DNA of 24,081 bases from an uncultured Eubacteriales bacterium (GTDB lineage: Bacteria > Bacillota > Clostridia > Oscillospirales > Oscillospiraceae): assembly GCA_900546485.1 (NCBI GenBank), contig URDK01000033.1:1-24081 (forward strand), read 5' to 3'. Below are positions 7,006 through 14,028 of the stretch, in pieces. How positions within the stretch are numbered: position 1 is the first letter of the stretch; every line of letters starts with the position of its first letter. The notes beneath the pieces are model-generated. The model was given only the letters and a program-made list of their open reading frames with translations, was not told the DNA's origin and made no database searches. The position numbers and the translations under genes were made by a program.

Positions 7006-8444
7006 AAAAAATATTTGCTGCTGCGCTGATACTGGCGCTGGTCCTCTCCGGCTGCGGCTTCACAGAGCAGCTCGAGACGGTCAAGGAAGAATATATAGAC
7101 CCCGCCATAGAGCGGGCTGAGAGCGGCGAGGCCGCTGTTATTGACGACACGGCCATAGCGGCGCCCAACGTGAACACCAACCGCGAGAGGCTGACGGACT
7201 ACGTCCCCTTTGAGGCCATATATACCCGTGCGGACGGCGCGCTCATAGAGACGCTGAAGGCCTCCGATAGCTACGGACGCCTGCTGCCCTTTGCGGGCGG
7301 GCTCGTGACGGAGAAGGGCGAGATCGTCCTTGACCCGGTGTGCGCCTCGGTCACCACGGCCTCGTATCAGACCTATTCCGACACGATTTATCTGGATATC
7401 TACATCCTTGAGGACGCAAACGGCAAATTCGCCGTCTGCGGCGCGGACGGCTCCTGGACCACAGGCTTTGATTTCAGCTCCGTCCTGCCCATGGAGCTCG
7501 GCGTGCTCTGCATAGAGGACGAGGAGGCGAATCACGCTGTCTGCTATGCCGAGGACGGCAGCCTGGTGTTTGACACCGCGAGCTTCAGCGAGCTCATAAA
7601 TCTCCAGGCCGGAAGCATCTCCAGCCTCGCCCAGTGTGAGGGCGGGCTCATGAGCATCTGCTACGTAAACGGGCAGAAGGGCTTCATTTCCGCGGACGGC
7701 ACGGTGCTCAACCGGGCCTCGGAGCGCGCGAGCTTCTTTGACGACGCGCTGCCCTTCTCCGGCGGCCTCGCAGCAGTCAAGACCAACGGAGTCTGGGGCT
7801 ATATCGACACGAACGGCGAATTCTCGATAGACCCGGCTTTCGAGGAGGCGGGCAGCTTTGTGGGCAATCTCGCGGCCGTCAAGAGAAACGGCACCTGGTG
7901 CGTCATAGACAAGAGCGGTTCGGTCAAGCGTGAATTCCCCGGCGTCGAGAGCGTGACCATCGGCAATGGCTATGTGGAGGCCGGCGGCGCATACTATACG
8001 ACGGCGCTGGAGGAGGCCACTTTCTATGGCTACACGGGCGTGCCCTGTGACGGCGGCTTCTGGGTCGCGGGCGAAAACGGCGTGCGAGTGTTCCGCACGG
8101 ACGGCTCGCAGGTGTATTTCTCCGGCGGTACTGAGCTGCTGGGCCGCTCTGGTGAGGTCTGGCTGGTGAAGCTGGCCGACGGCACCACGGCGGTCATGGA
8201 CGCCTACAGCCGCGTGGTGGTCTCCGGCGACTGCTCCTTCATCGAGGACGCGGCGACGGGAGTCACCTACATCTACGACGCGGACAGCGGCAGACTCTAT
8301 GACGAGAGCGGGTCCTACCTCGCCTCCGGCTGCACGGGCCTTGTGATAGACGGCTTTATCAACTGTGACGACGGCGCGAGCCTCGGCTGGAAGAGCTCGG
8401 GAGACGAGTGGATATTCCGTGTCTCGGCTCCTTCTGCGGACTGA
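7002..8444 (+). CDS. WG-repeat lipoprotein
   Basis: This 480-residue protein has a lipoprotein signal peptide (lipobox LSGC, Cys 18). The mature part carries repeats of the WG type: NGVWGYIDTNGEFSIDPAFEEA, preceded by FDDALPFSGGLAAVK and followed by a second copy, FVGNLAAVKRNGTWCVID. More degenerate units lie on both sides (GGLMSICYVNGQKGFISADG, DGGFWVAGENGVRVF). WG-repeat proteins are predicted beta-rich surface proteins with no assigned enzymatic activity. The ATG at 7002 lies within the stop of the PstS-like gene (ATGA), so the two are translationally coupled and probably work together. The terminator at 8464 ends the unit. Specific function: unknown. Confidence 0.82.
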   Translation: MKKIFAAALILALVLSGCGFTEQLETVKEEYIDPAIERAESGEAAVIDDTAIAAPNVNTNRERLTDYVPFEAIYTRADGALIETLKASDSYGRLLPFAGGLVTEKGEIVLDPVCASVTTASYQTYSDTIYLDIYILEDANGKFAVCGADGSWTTGFDFSSVLPMELGVLCIEDEEANHAVCYAEDGSLVFDTASFSELINLQAGSISSLAQCEGGLMSICYVNGQKGFISADGTVLNRASERASFFDDALPFSGGLAAVKTNGVWGYIDTNGEFSIDPAFEEAGSFVGNLAAVKRNGTWCVIDKSGSVKREFPGVESVTIGNGYVEAGGAYYTTALEEATFYGYTGVPCDGGFWVAGENGVRVFRTDGSQVYFSGGTELLGRSGEVWLVKLADGTTAVMDAYSRVVVSGDCSFIEDAATGVTYIYDADSGRLYDESGSYLASGCTGLVIDGFINCDDGASLGWKSSGDEWIFRVSAPSAD

Positions 8445-8463
8445 AACAACACTTAAAAGAAGA

Positions 8464-8493
8464 AAAAGGAGCGGTACTTTTCCCGCTCCTTTT
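8464..8493 (+). terminator. Intrinsic terminator after the WG-repeat lipoprotein
   Basis: An 11-bp perfect stem, AAAAGGAGCGG (8464-8474) with CCGCTCCTTTT (8483-8493), surrounds an 8-base loop. The T-run forms the end of the stem. It is followed at once by the regulatory region of the two-component genes. Confidence 0.85.
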
Positions 8494-8496
8494 AAA

Positions 8497-8540
8497 TTAA
8501 CAGATTCTTAACCCAAGGCGGCCGGCCGCGAGTGTAAAAT
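8497..8540 (+). promoter_or_regulatory. Promoter region of the two-component operon with a PhoP-box-like repeat
   Basis: TTAACA (8497-8502) and TTAACC (8508-8513) are direct repeats 11 bases apart, which fits the TTAACA-like repeats with about 5-base spacers bound by PhoP in Bacillus. A perfect 12-base palindrome GCGGCCGGCCGC (8518-8529) and a -10-like TAAAAT (8535-8540) follow. There is no good -35, which would suit an activator-dependent promoter. Regulation by the encoded regulator is inference. Confidence 0.45.
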
Positions 8541-8569
8541 ACTGTCGCCTGGGATCGGAGGGAATATAT

Positions 8570-9259
8570 ATGAACAAAAAAGCACTCGTGATAGAAGACG
8601 ACAAGAACATAGCCGAACTGCTCCGCCTGTACCTTGAAAAGGACGGCTTTGAGGTCATGATAGCTGCCGACGGCGGCAAGGGCCTGCAGCTCGCCACGGA
8701 TGAACACCCGGACGTGGTTTTGCTGGACATCATGCTGCCCGTAATGGACGGCTGGCAGGTCTGCCGCGAGATACGCACGAGCTCCGACGTGCCCATCATC
8801 ATGCTCACGGCTAAGGGCGAGACCTATGACAAGGTCTCCGGCCTCGAGATGGGCGCGGACGACTATGTGACCAAGCCCTTTGAGGTCAAGGAGCTCATCG
8901 CCCGCATCCACGCCGTCATGCGCCGGCGCGAGGGCGGCGACAGCCCCGCGGCCAAGAGGCTGGAGTACGACAAGCTCATCATAAATCTCGACTCCTATGA
9001 GCTCATCGTGGACGGCAAAAAGGTGGACACCCCGCCCAAGGAGATGGAGCTGCTCTATCACCTTGCCGCCTCGCCCAACAGGGTCTATACCCGCAACCAG
9101 CTGCTCGACGAGGTTTGGGGCTTCGACTATTTCGGCGACTCCCGCACCGTCGACGTGCATATAAAGCGCCTGCGCGAAAAGCTCGAGGGTGTTTCTGACA
9201 AGTGGTCGCTCAAGACGGTTTGGGGCGTGGGCTACAAGTTCGAGGTCAGCGGGAGCTGA
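8570..9259 (+). CDS. OmpR/PhoB-family response regulator
   Basis: This 229-residue cytoplasmic DNA-binding regulator has a receiver domain (1-120) with acidic pocket EDD at 9-11, phospho-acceptor Asp53 (LLDIMLPVMDG), switch Thr80 and Lys102 (TKPF). The C-terminal winged helix (about 130-227) contains PPKEMELLYHLAASPNRVYTRNQLLDEVWG and TVDVHIKRLREKL, ending in WGVGYKFE. The ATG at 8570 has GGAGGG 7 bases upstream. It lies 18 bases before the histidine kinase gene, its likely partner. The PhoP-box-like repeat upstream and the nearby PstS-like gene hint at a Pho-type system. The signal cannot be read from the sequence, and other OmpR subfamilies are equally possible. Confidence 0.95.
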   Translation: MNKKALVIEDDKNIAELLRLYLEKDGFEVMIAADGGKGLQLATDEHPDVVLLDIMLPVMDGWQVCREIRTSSDVPIIMLTAKGETYDKVSGLEMGADDYVTKPFEVKELIARIHAVMRRREGGDSPAAKRLEYDKLIINLDSYELIVDGKKVDTPPKEMELLYHLAASPNRVYTRNQLLDEVWGFDYFGDSRTVDVHIKRLREKLEGVSDKWSLKTVWGVGYKFEVSGS

Positions 9260-9277
9260 GGCCCCGCGTGATGCGCC

Positions 9278-10831
9278 ATGAAAAGTATCTACTTTAAAAA
9301 CTTTCTCGCGACCGCGGTAATGGTGCTCGTGAGCTTTCTCATGATAGGCGTGGCCTTTGTGTTCATCGGTCAGGGCTATATCATAAAATCTCACAGAGAC
9401 AATATGGAGTCCAACGCCATGGTCGCCTCAAGGCTCACCACCAGCCTCGTCAGCGAGGATGGATTGACGGACCTTCGCGTGCGTATACTTTTGAACGGAA
9501 CCTCGCTCATCTCTGGCAACCACATCTTTATAACCGACGCCGATGGGCTCATTGTCTCCTGCTCCGATGAGCTTGGCCGCTGCCAGCACCTCGGAAGGTA
9601 TGTGGACTCGGTCTATATAGACGCAATCAACAGGGACGGCTGCCTGGATACCATGACCGAGCTCGGCGGGCTGTTCTCGGCCAAGAGATATGTTTTCGCC
9701 ATGCCTATATCGGTGTCGGATGGGCAGTACACGCTGGGCTACATCTTCGTCAGCACGGACCGCTCCACCATTATGGGCGCGTGGAGCGCGTTCATATGGG
9801 TGTTCTTTGCCGTGACGCTGGCGGTGCTGTTCCTGGCGCTGGTGCTCTCGCTGGTGGTCTCCAAGAAGATGGCGGAGCCGCTTGATGAGATGACGGCTGC
9901 GGCGCGGCGCTTTGCGCACGGCGATTTCTCCGTGAGGGTTCGAGAGGACAAGGGCACGGATGAGCTGGCAGCGCTGACGAGCTCCTTCAACAACATGGCG
10001 GACAGCCTTGAGCGCTCGGAGCAGCAGCGCAATGAGTTCATAGCCAACGTCTCGCACGAGCTCAAGACGCCAATGACCACCATAGCCGGCTTTGCAGACG
10101 GCATCCTTGACGGTACGATACCCAAGGACCAGGAGGACAAATACCTCGCCACCATCGCGGACGAGACGCGCCGGCTCTCTCGCCTTGTGCGGCACATGCT
10201 CAGCCTCTCCCGCATGAAGAGCGAAGGCTCAGATCTCACGAAGCGCAGGGATTTCGACCTCAACGAACTCATTATCCGCACGCTGCTCAGCTTCAACGGC
10301 CGTACCGAGGAGAAACACCTCGACGTGCAGCTCGAGCTGCCCGAGGATCACATGACCGTCACCGCAGACCCGGACTCCATCACGCAGGTGCTCTACAATC
10401 TGCTGGATAACGCCGTCAAGTTTGCGGCGGAGGGCACGGAGATAACCATATCCCTCTGGAAGCAGGGCGGAAGGGCCTTTGTCTCGGTAAAGAACCGGGG
10501 CGAGACCATACCACCGGACGATCTGCCGCTCATCTTCGACCGTTTCCACAAATCCGACCGCTCGAGGAGCCTGGACCGCGACGGCGTGGGCCTCGGCCTT
10601 TATCTCGTGAAGAGCATCCTGGACGCGCACAACGAGGATATCGCGGTGACGAGCCGGGACGGCCTGACGGACTTCGTATTCACGCTGACGCTGGCCAAGG
10701 AGACCAAGCAGAAGCCCGAGCAGCGCAAAAAGCCCGACACGCGCAAGAAAACCGAGCAGCGCAAGAAGTCCGATTCGTCCAAGACGGCCGAGGGCGGCGC
10801 CGAACAGGAAGAAGCGGGGGAAGAGCAGTGA
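9278..10831 (+). CDS. Membrane sensor histidine kinase (HAMP-HisKA-HATPase)
   Basis: This 517-residue kinase is the partner of the regulator just upstream. TM1 is at about 8-31, an extracytoplasmic sensor region at 32-165, TM2 at about 168-193 and HAMP at about 194-246. The HisKA domain has FIANVSHELKTPMTT with His260. The HATPase has the N box YNLLDNAVKFA (Asn375 and Asn378 region), FDRFHKSDRSRS and the G box DGVGLGLYLVKS (435-446). The domain order is that of PhoR/ResE-type kinases without a PAS domain. The ATG at 9278 has only a distant GAGG at the regulator stop, so translation may be coupled. The C-terminal 45 residues are unusual: a Lys/Arg-rich hexapeptide repeat (about 480-499) and then an acidic end. 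Confidence 0.95.
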   Translation: MKSIYFKNFLATAVMVLVSFLMIGVAFVFIGQGYIIKSHRDNMESNAMVASRLTTSLVSEDGLTDLRVRILLNGTSLISGNHIFITDADGLIVSCSDELGRCQHLGRYVDSVYIDAINRDGCLDTMTELGGLFSAKRYVFAMPISVSDGQYTLGYIFVSTDRSTIMGAWSAFIWVFFAVTLAVLFLALVLSLVVSKKMAEPLDEMTAAARRFAHGDFSVRVREDKGTDELAALTSSFNNMADSLERSEQQRNEFIANVSHELKTPMTTIAGFADGILDGTIPKDQEDKYLATIADETRRLSRLVRHMLSLSRMKSEGSDLTKRRDFDLNELIIRTLLSFNGRTEEKHLDVQLELPEDHMTVTADPDSITQVLYNLLDNAVKFAAEGTEITISLWKQGGRAFVSVKNRGETIPPDDLPLIFDRFHKSDRSRSLDRDGVGLGLYLVKSILDAHNEDIAVTSRDGLTDFVFTLTLAKETKQKPEQRKKPDTRKKTEQRKKSDSSKTAEGGAEQEEAGEEQ

Positions 10832-10837
10832 ATTCAC

Positions 10838-10873
10838 AGTTTGTTTCAAACTTATTCATACCCAGCACAAAAT
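10838..10873 (+). promoter_or_regulatory. Possible weak promoter with inverted repeat before htrA
   Basis: A perfect inverted repeat, AGTTTG-TTT-CAAACT (10838-10852), overlaps a possible -35 TTCAAA (10845-10850). A 17-base spacer and CAAAAT (10868-10873) follow. No T-run follows the repeat, so it is not a typical terminator. The htrA gene could equally be read through from the kinase gene. Confidence 0.3.
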
Positions 10874-10912
10874 TCGAGCGTATTTTTAAAATGACCTCAG
10901 GGGGTAAGCCAC

Positions 10913-12277
10913 ATGAATGAAACGCCTCACAGTTGGCAGACCGGCTGGTACGACACGGACCCAGGCCCGGCAGACCCCCGCAGGCCCACAGCATCCCCGC
11001 CGGCGGACGCGGCTCCCCACCCCACACAACTACCTCCCCGCCGCGCCGCCGGCCCCTCTCCAGCCGCATATGGCAACAGCCGGCACACAGCTTTCCGCAT
11101 TGCCGGCATCTGCCTCCTCGTCGTGGTGATAATCGCGGCGACCGCACTCCTCTTTTCGAGGGACGGTGCGGCTGTGCTCAACTTCGGCAGCGCGGGATAT
11201 GACAACGGTCTGCGCGAGGAAGAGTACGACGACTACCGTGACTTCTTCGCAGACTACTACGAGAGCACGTCCGGCAGCATTTCCGGAAGCAGCAGCATTC
11301 CGCGTGCGGAGGAGACCAGGGAACTCAGCATAGAGCCCGTTCCCGAGCCGGACACGGAGGAGCTGAGCTTCCAGGAGATATACGCCAAGTGCTATCCCTC
11401 CGTTGTCAGCATCACCGCCATGGTGAGCGACACGAGCTACTTCTGGGGCACCGGCATAGTGATCTCCGAGGACGGCTACATCGCCACCAACGCCCATATA
11501 ATCGAAGGCGCGTATTCCGCGACAGTGACGCTGTACGACGACCGGGAGTATGAGGCGCTGCTCGTCGGCATAGACGGCGTGAGCGACCTGGCGGTGCTGA
11601 AGATAGAAGCCGAGGGCCTCACAGCGGCGGAGTTCTGCTCCGACCAGGTGAGCGTGGGCGACTCGGTCGTCGCCATAGGCAATCCCCTTGGCGCCGAGCT
11701 GCGCGGTACCATGACGGACGGCATAATCTCCGCCATAAGCCGCGACATCCCTTACAACAACCACTCCATGACCCTCCTGCAGACCAACGCCGCCATAAAC
11801 GACGGCAACTCCGGCGGGCCCCTCATCAATATGCACGGCCAGGTGGTCGGCATAACCAACATGAAGATGAAGGCCGCGAACGAGAGCGCTACCGGCATTG
11901 AGGGCATAGGCTTTGCGATACCCGTTTCCACCATCAAGAGCGTGGTAGACGAGCTCATCGCGAGCGGTACGGTCAGCGGCCGCCCCGCGATCGGGATAAC
12001 GGTCGGACAGATACCGGACAGCGCCGCGGAATACTATGACCTGCCCAAGGGGCTGTACGTGATGGAAGTGGCCCCCGGCTCTGACGCAGCGGCTCAGGGC
12101 ATACGCGTGGGCGACATAGTCACCGCCATAAACGGCGAGGGCGTGCGCCAGACCTCCGACGTGGCCGCCATAATCGCGCAGTATGACGTGGGTACGATAA
12201 TGACCTTCACCATCTACCGCGACGGCGAGACCCTCCAGGTCGATGTTGCGCTGGTTGAGACCAGCGACATCTATTAA
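10913..12277 (+). CDS. htrA: Membrane-anchored S1C serine protease, HtrA/DegP-like, with PDZ domain
   Basis: This 454-residue envelope quality-control protease has a cytoplasmic Pro-rich segment (1-60), one membrane span (about 62-82) and an acidic, Tyr- and Ser-rich linker (about 96-150). The trypsin-like domain carries a full catalytic triad: His195 (TNAHIIEG), Asp225 (GVSDLAVLK) and Ser300 (INDGNSGGPL). IGNPLG at 255-260 is also typical. A single PDZ domain occupies about 355-450 (GLYVMEVAPGSDAAAQGIRVGDIVTAINGEGV). This is the usual layout of Firmicute HtrA proteins. The ATG at 10913 has AGGGGG about 8 bases upstream. It follows a two-component pair, a common neighbourhood for envelope-stress proteases, and is closed by the terminator at 12326. 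Confidence 0.95.
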   Translation: MNETPHSWQTGWYDTDPGPADPRRPTASPPADAAPHPTQLPPRRAAGPSPAAYGNSRHTAFRIAGICLLVVVIIAATALLFSRDGAAVLNFGSAGYDNGLREEEYDDYRDFFADYYESTSGSISGSSSIPRAEETRELSIEPVPEPDTEELSFQEIYAKCYPSVVSITAMVSDTSYFWGTGIVISEDGYIATNAHIIEGAYSATVTLYDDREYEALLVGIDGVSDLAVLKIEAEGLTAAEFCSDQVSVGDSVVAIGNPLGAELRGTMTDGIISAISRDIPYNNHSMTLLQTNAAINDGNSGGPLINMHGQVVGITNMKMKAANESATGIEGIGFAIPVSTIKSVVDELIASGTVSGRPAIGITVGQIPDSAAEYYDLPKGLYVMEVAPGSDAAAQGIRVGDIVTAINGEGVRQTSDVAAIIAQYDVGTIMTFTIYRDGETLQVDVALVETSDIY

Positions 12278-12325
12278 ATCCGATACTTCTCACTCCTTTT
12301 CCATACATTTTCCCCTCTCTTTTTG

Positions 12326-12357
12326 CAAACGGCCGGCCCCACGGGGCCGGTTGTTTG
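12326..12357 (+). terminator. Intrinsic terminator of htrA
   Basis: CAAACGGCCGGCCCC (12326-12340) pairs with GGGGCCGGTTGTTTG (12343-12357), giving a stem of up to 15 bp with two G-U pairs and a tight loop. TATTTAT follows. Confidence 0.75.
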
Positions 12358-12371
12358 TATTTATGCGCGAA

Positions 12372-12401
12372 AAAAGGCCGCCCCCTGCGGGGCGGCCTTT
12401 T
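12372..12401. terminator. Bidirectional intrinsic terminator between htrA and prmA
   Basis: AAAAGGCCGCCCC (12372-12384) and GGGGCGGCCTTTT (12389-12401) form a perfect 13-bp stem around a 4-base loop. A-runs and T-runs lie on both sides, so it works in both directions. It ends just before the prmA stop at 12405 and backs up the htrA terminator. Confidence 0.85.
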
Positions 12402-12404
12402 GCC

Positions 12405-13334
12405 TTATTTGAGCCTGCACACAAAGGCGTGCCAGTCCTCCTCGTGGAGGTGCTCGGTTATCTCGAAGCCGGCAGCCTCGAGAGCGCGCTGCACCTCGGC
12501 CTCGCGGCCGTCGATGATGCCGCTTGTAATAAATACGCCTTTCGGCGACATGAAGCCGGGGACATGCGGCGCGAGGGGGATGATGACGTCCGAGACGATG
12601 TTTGCGAGCACGATATCGTAGCCCGCTCCCAGTTCGGCGCGCAGCCCGGCGTCGGAGATGATATCGCCGACGTACATCTTGTAGATGCTCTCGCGGATGC
12701 CGTTGAGTTTGGCATTTTCAGCGGCGGACTCGGGACTCTTGGGATCCACGTCGCAGCCGGCGCAGTAGGCGCAGCCGAGCACCAGGGCGCCTATGCCGAG
12801 TATGCCGCTGCCGCAGCCGAGGTCGAGAACAAACTTCTCGGGCCCGGCGTACTTCTCCAGCGCCTCCAGGCACATCCGCGTGGTCGCATGCCCGCCTGTG
12901 CCGAAGGCCAGACCGGGGTCGAGCCGGAGCAGCAGCCGCTCCGGGTTCTCCGGTATCGGCTCCCAGCGGGGGAGGATGAGCAGCCTTTCGCCTATCTCTA
13001 TGGGCTTGTAGTACTGCTTCCAGTTCTCAGCCCAGTCCTCGTCGGCCACGACGCGCGTCTCGGGCTCGAGGCCCGTGCCGTCTGTGAAGGCAGCCAGCCG
13101 CGAGCGACCCTCGGGAGAATCCTCGACATAGAGCTTCACGCGGGAGACGCCGCGGTAGCGCGCCTCGAGCTCATCGTCTACGTAGTCCCAGTACTGCCGG
13201 TTCTCCTCGAGGAAACGGCGGAAGTCCGCCTCGTCCTCTATGACCAGCCCGTCCGCGCCCAGCTCGGTGAGCTTTTCGCACAGCGCGTCTATGTCCTGCG
13301 AATGCGTCCTGAAGGACGCTTCTATCCATTGCAT
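12405..13334 (-). CDS. prmA: Ribosomal protein L11 methyltransferase PrmA
   Basis: This 309-residue SAM-dependent enzyme trimethylates ribosomal protein L11. The N-terminal substrate-recognition domain (about 1-100) starts MQWIEASFRTHSQDIDAL. A linker with DEDWAENWKQYYKPIEIGERLLI follows, which is a strong PrmA signature. The Rossmann methyltransferase domain contains DPGLAFGTGGHATTRMCLEAL, motif I VLDLGCGSGILGIGA, GCDVDP and the NPPF-like site LANIVSDVI. The length is normal. The ATG at 13334 has GGGAG 10 bases upstream. It lies downstream of hpf but behind a strong terminator, so it may have its own promoter or depend on read-through. No clear promoter is visible. The frequent clostridial link to dnaJ is loose here, since PrmA lies on the same strand but about 6 kb away. 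Confidence 0.97.
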   Translation of the reverse strand: MQWIEASFRTHSQDIDALCEKLTELGADGLVIEDEADFRRFLEENRQYWDYVDDELEARYRGVSRVKLYVEDSPEGRSRLAAFTDGTGLEPETRVVADEDWAENWKQYYKPIEIGERLLILPRWEPIPENPERLLLRLDPGLAFGTGGHATTRMCLEALEKYAGPEKFVLDLGCGSGILGIGALVLGCAYCAGCDVDPKSPESAAENAKLNGIRESIYKMYVGDIISDAGLRAELGAGYDIVLANIVSDVIIPLAPHVPGFMSPKGVFITSGIIDGREAEVQRALEAAGFEITEHLHEEDWHAFVCRLK

Positions 13335-13350
13335 AAGTGATCAGCTCCCA

Positions 13351-13378
13351 AAAAAGCCCCCAAAATTGGGGGCTTTTT
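13351..13378. terminator. Bidirectional intrinsic terminator between hpf and prmA
   Basis: AAAAAGCCCCC (13351-13361) and GGGGGCTTTTT (13368-13378) form a perfect 11-bp stem around AAAATT. On the minus strand six T close the arm, so it should end most hpf transcripts before prmA. Confidence 0.85.
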
Positions 13379-13398
13379 ATAGTGTTTTCAGTTGGAAC

Positions 13399-13941
13399 TC
13401 AGTCCTTGTCGTCCGTTATCAGACCGTAGCCGCCGTTCTTGCGGCGGTAGACGACCGTGAAGGCGTCACGTGCCTCGGCATTCCTGAATACGAAGAACTC
13501 GTGCTCGAGCAGGTTCATCTGCAGGATAGCCTCCTCAACGGACATGGGCGCGATGTAGAACTTCTTGTTGCGCACGACCTTGAATTCTTCCTCCCCCGTG
13601 TCGTCCGAGGGAATCTGGAAGGGTTTGATCTCACGCTCTATCGCACCATCGCGCAGCCTTTTCTCAAGGCGCGTCTTGTTCTTGCGAATCTGCCTCTCGA
13701 TGCTCGCAACAGCGGAGTCAATGGAGGCATACATGTCGCTGGTCAGCTCGCTCACGCGGTAGAACATTCCGTTGTTCTTGATGGTCACCTCGGCGCGGAA
13801 GCGTCCACGCTCCGTGCTGAAGGTCACGAAGGCCTCACTCTCCGTCTTGAAAAGCCGGTCGATCTTGCCTATCTTTTTCTCGGCATAAGCGCGCAGCTCC
13901 TCGGAGGCGTCCATCTTCTTTTCCGTAAACGTGAACTTCAT
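13399..13941 (-). CDS. hpf: Ribosome hibernation promoting factor, long form
   Basis: This 180-residue protein binds the 30S subunit in stationary phase and, in the long form, dimerises 70S ribosomes into 100S particles. The N-terminal RaiA/YfiA domain (1 to about 98) starts MKFTFTEKKMDASEELRAYAEKKI, carries a basic helix, and has DMYASIDSAVASIERQIRKNK. A linker leads to the C-terminal dimerisation domain (about 120-178): VVRNKKFYIAPMSVEEAILQMNLLEHEFFVFRNAE and YRRKNGGYGLI, both hallmark segments of long HPF. The ATG at 13941 has GGAAGGAGC about 7 bases upstream. It is transcribed alone from the promoter near 13984 to the terminator at 13351. Confidence 0.98.
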   Translation of the reverse strand: MKFTFTEKKMDASEELRAYAEKKIGKIDRLFKTESEAFVTFSTERGRFRAEVTIKNNGMFYRVSELTSDMYASIDSAVASIERQIRKNKTRLEKRLRDGAIEREIKPFQIPSDDTGEEEFKVVRNKKFYIAPMSVEEAILQMNLLEHEFFVFRNAEARDAFTVVYRRKNGGYGLITDDKD

Positions 13942-13983
13942 TGGTTTCAGCTCCTTCCTGCGTATATGGGTATCGCCATAAAT

Positions 13984-14012
13984 ATAGTAACATATCCGCT
14001 GGATAAAAAGAA
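13984..14012 (-). promoter_or_regulatory. Promoter of hpf with an extended -10
   Basis: On the minus strand, TGTTACTAT gives a -10 TACTAT (13984-13989) with an upstream TGn extension. At 17 bases the -35 position holds only the weak TTCTTT (14007-14012). The extended -10 may compensate. It lies 43 bases before the hpf ATG. Confidence 0.5.
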
Positions 14013-14028
14013 GAGTATTTTGTAAATT

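Noticed and set aside
8518..8529. GCGGCCGGCCGC as a cloning or vector remnant
   Set aside because: It contains rare-cutter-like sites, but the flanks are natural promoter and leader sequence and no vector sequence is present. A GC-rich palindrome in a GC-rich genome is a simpler explanation.
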